43,618 nucleotides of DNA from an uncultured Leptolyngbyaceae cyanobacterium (GCA_938023035.1 CALIDI010000059.1:1-43618), one strand, 5' to 3'; numbered from the stretch's first letter, positions 1 to 9,080 are shown. Numbers and translations: made by a program. The notes: generated from the sequence alone by a model not told the origin.

Positions 1-264
1 ATGTCCGGTGTGGGCCTACAACAGATGTCGGGTGTCGGGATGATGTCCGGTGTGGGCCTACAACAGATGTCGGGTGTCGGGATGATGTCCGGTGTGGGCC
101 TACAACAGATGTCGGGTGTCGGGATGATGTCTGGTGTGGGCATTCCCGGGTACGCTATGTCGGGTGCGGCGCTCACCATGTCGGGTGTCGGGATGATGTC
201 CGGTGTGGGCATTCCTGGGTACGCTATGTCGGGTGCGGCGCTCACTATGTCGGGTGTGGGTATG
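1..264 (+). repeat. In-frame tandem repeats (42 bp x3, then 69 bp x2)
   Basis: Three consecutive 42-bp units (1-42, 43-84, 85-126) are identical. Two 69-bp units follow (127-195, 196-264) and differ at only a few positions. Every unit begins with ATGTC(C/T)GGTGTGGGC and all lengths are multiples of three, so gain or loss of units keeps the frame. The array may extend upstream of base 1. Confidence 0.9.
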
Positions 265-582
265 TCGGGCGTTGGTTTCTCGGCTTCGGCTCCACCGATT
301 CGCCCGCGTCAGTTTTGGCTGGTGGCTGATGCTGAATTGATTGTCTATGGCGCAACAGAGCCAGATGCTAGTGTCACTATCGGTGGTCGCACAATTCAGC
401 TCAATCCGGATGGAACGTTCCGTTTTCAGATGTCCTTCCAGGATGGCATGATTGATTATCCAATTTTGGCGATCGCCGCTGATGGCGAGCAAACTCGAGC
501 CATTCATATGCAGTTTACCCGTGAGACTCCAGAGCGGCGGACAAACTCCAAGGAAGAAGCTCAGTTGGAGTGGTTGAGTTAA
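1..582 (+). CDS. DUF4912 domain protein with N-terminal MSGVG repeats, 5'-partial
   Basis: The reading frame is open from the first base and the repeat is in phase there, so the gene almost certainly begins outside the window. Residues 1 to about 92 are a Met/Gly/Val-rich repeat (MSGVGLQQMSGVGM and MSGVGIPGYAMSGAALT units). Residues about 100-193 match the conserved C-terminal part of cyanobacterial DUF4912 proteins (FWLVADAELIVYGATEPDAS, then NPDGTFRFQMSFQDG and DYPILAIAADGEQTR). That part reads as a compact beta-rich domain. No function is established for this family that I can name. A strong terminator follows 57 bases downstream, so this is the last gene of its transcript. The family call is good; the role of the repeat is unknown. 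Confidence 0.8.
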   Translation: MSGVGLQQMSGVGMMSGVGLQQMSGVGMMSGVGLQQMSGVGMMSGVGIPGYAMSGAALTMSGVGMMSGVGIPGYAMSGAALTMSGVGMSGVGFSASAPPIRPRQFWLVADAELIVYGATEPDASVTIGGRTIQLNPDGTFRFQMSFQDGMIDYPILAIAADGEQTRAIHMQFTRETPERRTNSKEEAQLEWLS

Positions 583-638
583 TCGTGTTTGCCACAAAGT
601 CACTCTAGGTAAAAGCAACATATTTGGGTTTACCCCCC

Positions 639-680
639 TTCCCCTGATCAATTGATCAATTAGATTAGGGGAATTTTTTT
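639..680 (+). terminator. Rho-independent terminator after DUF4912 gene
   Basis: Stem TTCCCCT (639-645) pairs with AGGGGAA (667-673) around an AT-rich, partly self-complementary loop, and seven T follow (674-680). It lies 57 bases after the stop codon. The rest of the spacer 583-903 shows no convincing gene. Confidence 0.75.
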
Positions 681-903
681 CCAAGAGACGGTATGGTATT
701 AGTCCTCATATAGCCTCGCCACTAACCTGCATTATCCATAAGGACTGTGAGACACCATCGAATCGGCCTCAGCTCAGTCGATCCTCTGCGCTCAGCCCAA
801 AATAGCCTTTGGTGAGAAAGCTGAGGCCAATCCAGTGCACAATTACTGATACTGGCTAGGCTTTCTGACTGGCCACCGCCATAAGAAAGACAACGGTATC
901 GCT

Positions 904-1899
904 TCACGAAAATAATTTTTTGTGCAATTTTTGCCAAGCCTGCCCTGCTCTCAACCGAGTAATCCGCAGGGGAGTAAGTGCTGGAATATCGGCCTGGTGA
1001 TGCTGCCGATAGTCAAAAAATGAATTTAGAGCGGGCAAAATCACATGCAATCGCTCCACGATAGCTTCTGATCGGTATTCCTGCCAGAAGGATTCTGGTA
1101 AGGGAGGCAAGGTCGGGTTAGCTAGTACTTGTAGAATGCGTTGCACATCATATTCAGTTGCGTAACCTGCTAGTTTATAGCAGTTAAACTCGGGATCCAG
1201 ATAGTCTGCCAAAGCACTATTCACACTCGAAAAAACCTGACACCCACAGGCAAGGGCTTCTAGGGGAGGTAGACCAAAACCCTCGGTTACCCCCTGCATA
1301 GCCCAATACTCGGCTGAGTCGTAAAGGTAAACTTTAGCCCGGTTAAACAAGCCAGCAAGATCGTCAACAAATCGATCAACCACTTCGACCCGGCAGTGCA
1401 GTTGTAGCCTAGGAATCAGTTGGGTTTTGACATACGTGGAAGTCTTGCGGGTTTGCACCAGAACATCAATATCTCGAACCTGATTCTGGAGACAAAATTC
1501 CTTAGAAATTTGGTTTGGCAAGTAATAAATGAGACCGTTGGGCGCTTGTTGCCCCCAATAGCCCATGGTGTGGCGACTAACCGCCAAAATGGGAATGCCT
1601 GCTGCCAGGCGAAACCCGTAGTGAGTGCTGTGGGCATGGTAAACCAGATTATGCGATCGCAACCTTTGAGCCAACCGGGGAACATCAAACCCCCAACTGA
1701 GCACAAAGATGCTGTCCTGATGATTTGCTGCTTGGAGGATGTCCTCTAAAAAAGGGGTATTGGGTTCCCGTTGGCGATAGGTGACGACCTCCGCTGGGCA
1801 AACCTGCTGAACCATCTCGACCGTTTTGAGTTCAGCAAATAAACCGCCACAAGCGAACTGGCGAGTGGTTCCAGGCAAGAGAAAATATAACCTTCGCAT
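904..1899 (-). CDS. Glycosyltransferase, GT-B fold (GT4-like)
   Basis: This putative glycosyltransferase transfers an activated sugar to an unknown acceptor, most likely in envelope or exopolysaccharide synthesis. The C-terminal half carries the donor-binding signature EGFGLPPLEALACGC (about residues 206-220), with the two glutamates and GFGLPPLEA typical of GT4-type enzymes. The N-terminus MRRLYFLLPG fits a first beta strand. I chose the ATG at 1899; a TTG at 1911 would add four residues. It is the last gene of a minus-strand set with HpsJ and cyanoexosortase B, starting 18 bases after the HpsJ stop, so it is probably co-transcribed. Donor and acceptor cannot be read from sequence. Confidence 0.8.
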   Translation of the reverse strand: MRRLYFLLPGTTRQFACGGLFAELKTVEMVQQVCPAEVVTYRQREPNTPFLEDILQAANHQDSIFVLSWGFDVPRLAQRLRSHNLVYHAHSTHYGFRLAAGIPILAVSRHTMGYWGQQAPNGLIYYLPNQISKEFCLQNQVRDIDVLVQTRKTSTYVKTQLIPRLQLHCRVEVVDRFVDDLAGLFNRAKVYLYDSAEYWAMQGVTEGFGLPPLEALACGCQVFSSVNSALADYLDPEFNCYKLAGYATEYDVQRILQVLANPTLPPLPESFWQEYRSEAIVERLHVILPALNSFFDYRQHHQADIPALTPLRITRLRAGQAWQKLHKKLFS

Positions 1900-1917
1900 C
1901 CGTTTTCCCAAGAGGCA

Positions 1918-2619
1918 CTAACGCGCCCAATCCGTGCTTTTCCACAAAAGAAAAAATAAAGCACTGGCAATCAGCGCCCCTAACGCCCACTTCACGGCGC
2001 TCTTCACCAAATTAGCTGTCCGACCAGAAAGGGCCGTATCCACCTGAGCTTGAAGCTGAGTCTTACGCCCTCTCACCCGTTCGAGAAACACCGACTTTAA
2101 CTGCTGCGGGTCATCTAAATTAACATCAATGCCCTGAGCTTTAAGCTGCTCTTGGATTTCAGGACGCTTTAACTGCTGGGCTAACGTTTTGAGCTGTTCA
2201 GGGGTTCCCTGATTAATTTGGCGCTCAATATTGTCAAGGTTGCTAATTTGCTGAGCCAGTTGCTGATTCGCCACCTCTGAGGTTTGACTATTAATCCGAA
2301 CGGCTGAAATACCACTGAGGGGCGCCATCAAGAAGAACAGGAGGGCTAACAACAAGCAAAGCCAGGAAAGAATTTTGAGAATAATCGGTTCCAACTTACC
2401 CCGGTCAAAATATTCCCCAAAAAATACAAGAGCCAGCCCCAGGAGTGGCACAACCACTCGGTCAACCAGATTACCAACGGCCTGAATTTCCCAAGCCGCA
2501 TTGGTAAATTGGGGGGGAATCAGGATGGTTAAGGCGTCAATCACAAAGAAGACGAGTAAACCATAACCAATCCAGCGTAAGCGGTAAACAGAGCGATTTT
2601 GAGTCGATGAATCAGCCAT
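1918..2619 (-). CDS. HpsJ family membrane protein (cyanoexosortase-linked type)
   Basis: The protein has 233 residues. Hydrophobic segments lie at about 15-35, 55-68 and 80-105, and another near the C-terminus (about 212-228) ahead of a short WKSTDWAR tail. Between them is a polar, Gln-rich helical stretch (residues about 115-200) that should form a coiled coil. The layout and sequence fit the HpsJ family, named for the hps loci of hormogonium polysaccharide and motility in filamentous cyanobacteria; one branch of the family travels with cyanoexosortase B. Its position directly downstream of the sortase and its partner supports that branch. The biochemical role is not known to me. Confidence 0.75.
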   Translation of the reverse strand: MADSSTQNRSVYRLRWIGYGLLVFFVIDALTILIPPQFTNAAWEIQAVGNLVDRVVVPLLGLALVFFGEYFDRGKLEPIILKILSWLCLLLALLFFLMAPLSGISAVRINSQTSEVANQQLAQQISNLDNIERQINQGTPEQLKTLAQQLKRPEIQEQLKAQGIDVNLDDPQQLKSVFLERVRGRKTQLQAQVDTALSGRTANLVKSAVKWALGALIASALFFLLWKSTDWAR

Positions 2620-2767
2620 ACTATTGGCTCCTTATCTTAAGAGTTGGGGCGATCGCACAATCAATCATCTGGGGCAGTCAACCCGCATGAACTGCATCAA
2701 TTCAATGCCTTTCTTGAGGAAGGCCAACCCGCGACGCTTACGCTACCAGAGGGCACAGCCACGTCAA

Positions 2768-3478
2768 CTACTCCTCGGTTGGGAAATTCGCCTGCCACCA
2801 CTGCTGCAAAGGAACCCAAGCAGATTCTAACGTGGCATAGGCCGCCTGAACCTGCTCTGGATTGCGCTCAGAATTGGACGGCAAGGGCACCGACATCAAA
2901 GCCCAAAGGCAGCGCTCATCAAAAAATGACGACTTTTGACCCAGTACCCAGGGTAGTATACGACCCGGTTGGAGATCCTGGCTATATCGGTTTTTCTGAA
3001 ATTGCTGACTGGTGAGTGTACTCTCGCCGCGAGAATTGATGCAAGCCGTGAGATAGAGACGCTCAGTGGTTGCCAGCACCCCATAGTGCCCCACCCCAGG
3101 CTTATAAATTGGCTTTAGATTGGCGCTGCTTTCCTTGACCTCCGAGGCAATCCGCAAAAAACGAGCAACACCTCCATCGCCATACTGGGGTCGCAAATCG
3201 ACCCGCAGGGTTTGAGCTCCTTGCCGGTATTCATAGGAACGTCCTACAACCTGATCCGCCTTGTCTGGCTCTAGATTTTTTAGCGGGGTTGTCTGGGTAA
3301 GTTGCCAGCCAGGCAACGATGCCGACTGGTTCAATGTAGCTGCCAGAAAGGGAGAAGCCAACCGATCTTTGGGCAGTTTTGGAGTGGCGATCGCCTTAAC
3401 TAAAATCGTGGCACTGGCGAGAAAAAGAACCACCAAAATTGGCAAACGGGAAGAATCGAAGGATTTTGCTGGGGTCAT
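2768..3478 (-). CDS. Cyanoexosortase B system-associated protein
   Basis: This 236-residue protein has one N-terminal hydrophobic segment (residues about 11-30, LPILVVLFLASATILVKAIA) and an extracytoplasmic domain, as in the EpsI-like partners of exosortases. Motifs in view are LPGWQLTQTTPL, SYEYRQGAQTLRVDLRPQYGDGGVARF and QSSFFDERCLWALMSVPL-like segments. The start codon overlaps the upstream cyanoexosortase stop as ATGA (3475-3478), a sign of translational coupling. The family is defined largely by that neighbourhood. It presumably assists sorting or processing of PEP-CTERM proteins at the membrane, but the mechanism is unknown. Confidence 0.8.
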   Translation of the reverse strand: MTPAKSFDSSRLPILVVLFLASATILVKAIATPKLPKDRLASPFLAATLNQSASLPGWQLTQTTPLKNLEPDKADQVVGRSYEYRQGAQTLRVDLRPQYGDGGVARFLRIASEVKESSANLKPIYKPGVGHYGVLATTERLYLTACINSRGESTLTSQQFQKNRYSQDLQPGRILPWVLGQKSSFFDERCLWALMSVPLPSNSERNPEQVQAAYATLESAWVPLQQWWQANFPTEE

Positions 3479-4320
3479 TGGTTATCTCCCACCATCGGTG
3501 GTTGCTTAGGCTCTCGAAGAAAAGCAAACCAGGCAAACAGGCCAAACAGCGCTACCGAAATGACAGAAAAGATCAAAGAACCATGCCCAGTATGCCAAAA
3601 CTCAAAACTGTCGGTGTTCACTAAGATGGTCATAATGCAAACCCGAATTGCATTGGTGAAAAACCCCAGAAAAATTGCCACCGGAATCGTAATGACTCGT
3701 TGCACTGGCTTAAGCGAAAACATCAACAGAAATAAGGCAGAAACAAAAACCATCTGCAAAATGCTTTGCGCCCCTGAGCAGGCTTCGTAAACCTCAACCG
3801 TGCGCCCGCCAGGAATTGTGAGGAAAACCCCAGTCCGTTGGGAGTTGGTACCGGTATACCAAAACAGGGTATTCGCTGCCTTAGCCGTCCACATGGAGAG
3901 AGGTAGACTACGGAGTAAGCGCTCCACGAATGGATAGAGGGCTAATACCGCGACAATCGAGAGTTCGTGTCGGTATTTGCGTAGCCCCTTAACCCCTGCG
4001 GTTAACAGCGCCAACCCCAACAGCCCCAACACGGGCAACAGACACAAAAATAACTTTGAGTCTGGCAGGGTAAGGCTTCTGAGCAAGACCAAACTGAGCA
4101 AAACCCCACCCCCGATGACACCGGGCAGGTGGCTCTCAAATTCAACGTCTTTGCGTTTCTCCCAAATCAAAGTGCCCGCGGCTAGCCAGAATAGAGCACT
4201 AGTCGCAAACAAATCCTCGTTGTAGATACGATCAACCAGGGTGAGATGGATGGCAGCGATCGCGGCTAACAGACCGAGGAGCCAAAATTTGGGGTCTCTC
4301 AAACGACTTGTCCACTCCAT
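3475..4320 (-). CDS. crtB: Cyanoexosortase B
   Basis: This is an integral-membrane transpeptidase-like enzyme that recognises PEP-CTERM tails on exported proteins. The 281-residue sequence has about eight hydrophobic helices and the exosortase catalytic set: the nucleophile Cys in YEACSGAQSI (about residue 181), the Arg in FFTNAIRVCIMT, and the His in EFWHTGHGSLIF. The cyanobacterial form and the two downstream partner genes point to type B rather than type A. The symbol crtB is used for cyanoexosortase B and must not be confused with phytoene synthase. A likely substrate, the PEP-CTERM gene at 5121, starts 800 bases away on the other strand. Confidence 0.88.
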   Translation of the reverse strand: MEWTSRLRDPKFWLLGLLAAIAAIHLTLVDRIYNEDLFATSALFWLAAGTLIWEKRKDVEFESHLPGVIGGGVLLSLVLLRSLTLPDSKLFLCLLPVLGLLGLALLTAGVKGLRKYRHELSIVAVLALYPFVERLLRSLPLSMWTAKAANTLFWYTGTNSQRTGVFLTIPGGRTVEVYEACSGAQSILQMVFVSALFLLMFSLKPVQRVITIPVAIFLGFFTNAIRVCIMTILVNTDSFEFWHTGHGSLIFSVISVALFGLFAWFAFLREPKQPPMVGDNQ

Positions 4321-5120
4321 AATTTTTCCCAGTACCTGCGATCGGAGTTTTGTATAGACCGTTACCTTGCCTTTTTCGGTTGGCCGACGCCTTTTCTATC
4401 CTAACCCTCAGGATTCCAAGATTCACCTCCATTCGCACCGTTGAATAGACAAAACTTTAAAGACTGCGAATGGAATCAAACTGCAAACGGCCATATAGCC
4501 TGCGCTATGCGGGTTAGGACACCTTAGCATTCACAAACCCGTGTCAGGCTGTCCGTGGATCCCCTCCTCTATACTCCTGCCATCCAGGTGGGCTTTAATG
4601 CGGATGCACCCTACCAACGCTTTACTGGAGCCGACCTCTACCTCGCCCCCTGCATTTCATCTATTTTCTGAATAGATTCGTTGATTTTCGTTGATTCAGA
4701 TTTGCCCTTAATTCAAATCGCCTTGAGCTTGGGGGGTGCAGAGCCATCAAAGACGTGCTGCTCAGATTTTGCATTACCAGCCAGAGGTTCGCCAACATTA
4801 GATAGATGAGCAATTTTTGCTGCGATTTGTTAGTGGCCGGCCTGCCTGAAAAAAGGATTCTATGAAAACCCGCCCCTCTTAAAAACTCTTAAACTCAGGC
4901 CGGAGCATCGTGGCACTGCTTCATGCAAATTTTACATGTAATCCAGAAAACATGGGCCTGTTAGGAACACCAGATCGGCTTTTAAGGCAGTGCTCTCCGT
5001 CCTTCTGAAGTTGGCGCATTATATTTTCGTAAACCTTCCGTAGATTTACTAGATTTCAGAAAATGCCGGTGACTAAACTCAGTTGAAACTTCACCAGATT
5101 ATACGGAACCCTGGGAAAAA
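4321..5120. other. 800-bp divergent spacer between sortase operon and PEP-CTERM gene
   Basis: No convincing gene was found. A short plus-strand open stretch (4555-4671) reads VDPLLYTPAIQVGFNADAPY and continues to a stop. It has gene-like composition, but I could not place it. An inverted repeat CCGGCCTG (4837-4844) / CAGGCCGG (4896-4903) flanks AT-rich DNA about 220 bases before the PEP-CTERM start codon. Promoters for both divergent transcripts should lie here. Confidence 0.4.
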
Positions 5121-6773
5121 ATGAAAAAGCTGATACAGACAACAGTGCAAACGGCTCTAATGGTAGGCGCAGCCGTTGCGCCTGCTACCGCGTTCCAGCT
5201 TACGCCGATTGGAACTTACTCCACAGGCGTTTTTGGTCAAAGCGCCGCTGAGATTGCAGCCTATGATGCTACCACACAGCGACTGTTTGTTGTAAACGGG
5301 GCGACGAGTGCTATTGATGTGATTAGCATCAGTGACCCGACCCAACCCACCCTGTTCTCAACGATTTCTTTGAGCGCCTATGGTGCGGGAGCTAATAGCG
5401 TGGCTTTTAAGAATGGGGTCTTGGCAGCAGCCGTTGAAAATATTGTGAAGCAAGACCCAGGAAGCGTTGTATTTTTTAACGCAGATGGCACCTTTTTGAA
5501 CTCGGTGACGGTGGGTGCCCTCCCTGATATGCTGACCTTCACTCCCGATGGCACCAAGGTATTGGTTGCCAATGAAGGTGAACCGAATAATAACTATACG
5601 GTTGACCCAGAGGGTTCGGTCAGCATCATCGATATTGCAAGCGGTGTGCTCAACGCCACAGTAAAAACAGTTGGATTTACCCAATTCAACAACGTTCCAC
5701 TTGACCCCAGTATTCGCATCTTTGGGCCAAATGCTACAGTTGCTCAAGATCTGGAGCCAGAATATATTACGGTTTCAGCAGACTCAACCACGGCCTGGGT
5801 CTCCCTTCAAGAAAACAACGCCATTGGAATTTTGAACTTGATTACTGGTGAGTTTGAACAGCTCGTTGGCCTGGGCTTTAAAAACCATAGCTTGCCAGAA
5901 AATGGCCTGGATGCCAGCGATCGCGATAACGCCATCAACATCACCTCCTATCCAAATTTATTCGGCATGTATCAACCTGATGCGATCGCCTCTTACACAG
6001 TGAATGGCAAGACCTACATTGTGGCGGCTAATGAAGGGGATGCCCGGGATTATGCCGGTTTTTCAGAAGAAGTGCGCGTGAATAGCCTGAGGCTTGATCC
6101 GGTGGCGTTTCCTAATGCAGCCGCACTGCAACGCAATGCCAATCTAGGTCGCCTGACGGTGACAAATACCCTGGGAGATGCCAATGGGGATGGACTGTTT
6201 GAAGAGCTGTATGTGTTTGGTGGTCGGTCATTTTCAATCTTGGATGCAGAGGGCAAGATCATTTTTGACAGTGGTTCTGAATTTGAGCGAATCATTGCTG
6301 AGCGGGTTCCTAACTTCTTTAACGCCAACAACACGGTGAATGATTTTGATACCCGCAGTGATAACAAGGGGCCAGAACCCGAAGGCGTCGCGATCGGTCA
6401 AGTTGCCGGACGCACCCTAGCCTTTATTGGCCTAGAGCGGATTGGCGGCATCATGCTCTATGACATTACCGACCCCTTTGAGCCGTTCTTTCTCGACTAT
6501 GTGAATAACCGCGATTTCTCCGTCGTCTTTAACAGCGCTGGCCCTACCCCAGCCCAATTGACTGCGATCGGTGATCTTGGGGTTGAGGGTCTACTGTTTA
6601 TTTCCGCCAAGGATAGTCCCAACGGCATTGACCTGCTAGTAACCACCAACGAAGTGAGTGGTACCACCACAATTTACACAGTCGCTGTGCCTGAACCCAC
6701 CACTGTTTTGGGTGTCTTATTGTTTGGGCCAATTGCTGTGAAGTTGCGGCGCAGGCAACAAACGCGTGGCTAA
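5121..6773 (+). CDS. PEP-CTERM protein with choice-of-anchor I / beta-propeller domain
   Basis: This 550-residue exported protein starts with a signal peptide (MKKLIQTTVQTALMVGAAVAPATA). The body is a long repeat-rich beta-propeller-like domain with motifs such as VANEGEPNN, AANEGDARDYAGF and KGPEPEGVAIG, matching the choice-of-anchor I family also seen in alkaline-phosphatase-like surface proteins. The C-terminus is a textbook sorting tail: VPEP near residue 522, a hydrophobic helix (TTVLGVLLFGPIAVKL) and the basic end RRRQQTRG. It should be handled by the nearby cyanoexosortase B. Its enzymatic activity, if any, is unknown. The ATG at 5121 is supported by the signal peptide, with a weak GGGA upstream. 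Confidence 0.9.
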   Translation: MKKLIQTTVQTALMVGAAVAPATAFQLTPIGTYSTGVFGQSAAEIAAYDATTQRLFVVNGATSAIDVISISDPTQPTLFSTISLSAYGAGANSVAFKNGVLAAAVENIVKQDPGSVVFFNADGTFLNSVTVGALPDMLTFTPDGTKVLVANEGEPNNNYTVDPEGSVSIIDIASGVLNATVKTVGFTQFNNVPLDPSIRIFGPNATVAQDLEPEYITVSADSTTAWVSLQENNAIGILNLITGEFEQLVGLGFKNHSLPENGLDASDRDNAINITSYPNLFGMYQPDAIASYTVNGKTYIVAANEGDARDYAGFSEEVRVNSLRLDPVAFPNAAALQRNANLGRLTVTNTLGDANGDGLFEELYVFGGRSFSILDAEGKIIFDSGSEFERIIAERVPNFFNANNTVNDFDTRSDNKGPEPEGVAIGQVAGRTLAFIGLERIGGIMLYDITDPFEPFFLDYVNNRDFSVVFNSAGPTPAQLTAIGDLGVEGLLFISAKDSPNGIDLLVTTNEVSGTTTIYTVAVPEPTTVLGVLLFGPIAVKLRRRQQTRG

Positions 6774-7513
6774 TGCACTGGCTGAATCTTAGCAACAATC
6801 CTAGTAACTGGGGGGTGCAGGCGCTGCCGACCCTCTTTTTTATCAGGTTCTTTTATCAATAGTCTGGATACTTCTGCGCCGAACCGCCCTCATCCCCCAG
6901 ATTCTGCTCCCAAGTTTAAGAGCAGGAGAGCCAGATTCAAAGCCCCTCTCCCTCCTTGAGAAAAAGATTTTGGGTGAGGGTTAACCCTGACCGTATGGTA
7001 AGTCTCTATCCTGTATCCTCACTTCTCTTTCCCCACTTCTCTTTCCTCATTGCAGGTATTGTCATCACCATAGTTCTGATGGGACGGCTACCCATCAAGG
7101 CAACATCATCGCTAGCCTCGGAACAGTGAACGCTTTAGAGTCAGCAGTAGTCTAAAAGGCAGGTTTGAGCTGTGGTGGTGATTGCTCTTGCAGCAGCAGT
7201 CGCCAATGTCATGCGCATCTGAAAAACGATGAAATCTCCTCCAGTATTGAGTTTCAAACTCTTTCTGTTGATAGATACGTGAGCCGTCGGAATGTCGTTA
7301 CAATCCATAACAATTAAGGAGAAATGTGGCGGGTTTTGCTCAACTAAGGGTGGAACACCCACCGTGGGCGGATGGCTGAATTAAGTGCCTGGGTGGTTAT
7401 GAGTTCCATATCCACAGAGCTTTGGGGTTTGAGCCAGTCATTCTGTGGTGGCTATTTTGTGCTGGCCATTCTGTTGAAGCCTGTGGCTAAAGTAATAATC
7501 CTGACCCATAACA
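6774..7513. other. 740-bp spacer, no gene seen
   Basis: No reading frame here looks like a protein family. It holds the imperfect inverted repeat described at 6889-6986 and a short tandem direct repeat around 7019-7048 (CACTTCTCTTTCC twice). Confidence 0.4.
6889..6986. repeat. Intergenic CCCTCATCCCC...GGGTGAGGG inverted repeat
   Basis: The left arm CCCTCATCCCC and right arm GGGTGAGGG bracket a region with pyrimidine-rich CCCCTCTCCCTCC. The element at 39761-39898 has the same kind of arms, which suggests a dispersed, MITE-like cyanobacterial intergenic repeat. Confidence 0.5.
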
Positions 7514-9028
7514 ATGATGATGCTATCTTTTTTTCGACTGTTTCCTGAGTTGCGCCTGCGATCGCTGACAGGTTCCCTGATGTTAGTGGGTTTATTAGCA
7601 ACCTTATCGGGTTGTGGCTTTGCCAATCGCGGCAATGTGGCCACGGCTCAGTCTCGCCGACCTGGAGCAGGAGCGGCAAACCAGGGGCCACCAGCGGTGG
7701 ATGTAGCGGTCGCTAAGCTTGGGCAACTGCAACAGCCTCAGGAGTATACTGGCACTACCCAGGCATTGCGGGAAGTCTCGATTCGTGCTCAGGTAGAAGG
7801 GCAATTGCTCAATCTCAATGTGGATATTGGTGATCGCGTTAGTCAGGGGCAGACTGTGGCCCAGTTGGATGACAGCATCCTCGCGACCAATGTCACCTCA
7901 GCAGAGTCAGAGTTATCCGCTCGGCGGGCTGAAATCGCTCGTTTAGAAACTCAGGTGAGCGAGGCCCAAAAGCAGGTACGGCAGGCTGAGTTACAACTAC
8001 GTCAGGCGCAATCGGACGCCGGACGATTGCGCCAGTTAGCGAGCCAGGGAGCAATCGCAAAACAGCAAGCAGAGCAGGCAGAAACAGCCGCTCGCACCGC
8101 CCAGGAGATCTTACGCTCTACTCAAGATCAGGTCAGTAGTCGGCGGCAAGAAATCGTGATCGCCGCCGAGCGATTGCGATCGCAGCAGGCGGTGATTGAC
8201 CAAGCGCGGCAACGGCAGGCCCACACCGTAGTCACTTCCCCGATCAGTGGGTTTGTTACCGCCAGAGTCAACGAGACCGGCAACTACCTCCAGCCTGGTG
8301 CTGAAATTCTCAAAATTGGTGACTTTAGTCGCATTAAAGTGATTGTGCAGGTCTCAGATTTGGAGGTAGGCCGGATTCGTCAAGGGCAATCGGCCAAAGT
8401 TCGGTTTGATGGCATTGCCGATCAAGAATTTACAGGCACTGTCAGCCGGATTCCTCCCGCGGCAAACCCCACCTCTCGTCTGGTACCGGTTGAGATTGTG
8501 GTACCCAATGCCTCTCAACAGATTGGGAGCGGCCTACTGGCACGTGTCACGTTTAGTGATCAGGGTGCTCCAAAAGTGGTCGTACCCATGACCGCCTTAC
8601 AGAGTAACCGCTCTGGCCAGGGGCGACCACCCGGGCAAGGCGGTGGACAGCAGCAACCTGCTGCCAGTAGGCAATCTCCAAGTAGCCAACCTGGTACAGA
8701 GGGGACAGTTCAATCTGCGGCTCGCCTTGGAGAGCGGGGGCAGCGCTCTGGTCAAGAGAGAACTGCTCAGGGAGGTAATCGCTCAGCCCGTTTGGGTAAT
8801 ACAGCGATGGCTGGAACCGAAGCGTCGAACCGGGGCACTATTTTTGTTGTGACTGGAGACGGTGATGAGGTCACCGTATCAGCTCGCTCTGTGGTGTTAG
8901 GGCAACGCCAGGATGGCCGAGTTGAAATTATCTCTGGACTGCGACCGGGCGATCGCTACGTCGCTCGCAGCGGTCGTCCTCTACAAGATGGAGATACCGT
9001 GCGACTTAGCATCCTGTCAGATCGTTAA
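7514..9028 (+). CDS. RND efflux periplasmic adaptor (membrane fusion protein), lipoprotein
   Basis: This is the periplasmic adaptor that links an inner-membrane RND pump to an outer-membrane channel. It starts MMM, then has a basic stretch and a hydrophobic segment ending in a lipobox (LATLSGC, Cys near residue 36), so the mature protein should be lipid-anchored. Order of parts: first lipoyl half (LREVSIRAQVEGQLLNLNVD), a long coiled-coil hairpin (residues about 130-235), second lipoyl half (VTSPISGFVTARVNETGNYL), then the beta-barrel. A low-complexity Gln/Gly/Ser/Arg-rich insert (residues about 364-435) splits the C-terminal part. The permease starts 52 bases downstream, so the pair is an operon. 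Substrate unknown. Confidence 0.9.
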   Translation: MMMLSFFRLFPELRLRSLTGSLMLVGLLATLSGCGFANRGNVATAQSRRPGAGAANQGPPAVDVAVAKLGQLQQPQEYTGTTQALREVSIRAQVEGQLLNLNVDIGDRVSQGQTVAQLDDSILATNVTSAESELSARRAEIARLETQVSEAQKQVRQAELQLRQAQSDAGRLRQLASQGAIAKQQAEQAETAARTAQEILRSTQDQVSSRRQEIVIAAERLRSQQAVIDQARQRQAHTVVTSPISGFVTARVNETGNYLQPGAEILKIGDFSRIKVIVQVSDLEVGRIRQGQSAKVRFDGIADQEFTGTVSRIPPAANPTSRLVPVEIVVPNASQQIGSGLLARVTFSDQGAPKVVVPMTALQSNRSGQGRPPGQGGGQQQPAASRQSPSSQPGTEGTVQSAARLGERGQRSGQERTAQGGNRSARLGNTAMAGTEASNRGTIFVVTGDGDEVTVSARSVVLGQRQDGRVEIISGLRPGDRYVARSGRPLQDGDTVRLSILSDR

Positions 9029-9080
9029 AGAGGCATCCTCCCACTCCCCCACGTCTTCATCCCTTTACCCGCGCCAACCC

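Noticed and set aside
100-684. Long minus-strand frame opposite the DUF4912 gene
   Set aside because: It arises from the repeat tract being open on both strands; its protein is Arg/His-rich low complexity with no family, while the plus strand carries a conserved domain.
4910-4927. TGGCACTGCTTCATGCAAA looked like a sigma-54 promoter upstream of the PEP-CTERM gene
   Set aside because: The GG-GC spacing is off by one base and cyanobacteria are not known to have sigma-54.
8913-9080. Upstream extension of the RND permease frame
   Set aside because: It would overlap the end of the adaptor gene, and its residues do not resemble the RND N-terminus, which begins at MQQPSGFSLSTLSIRRH.
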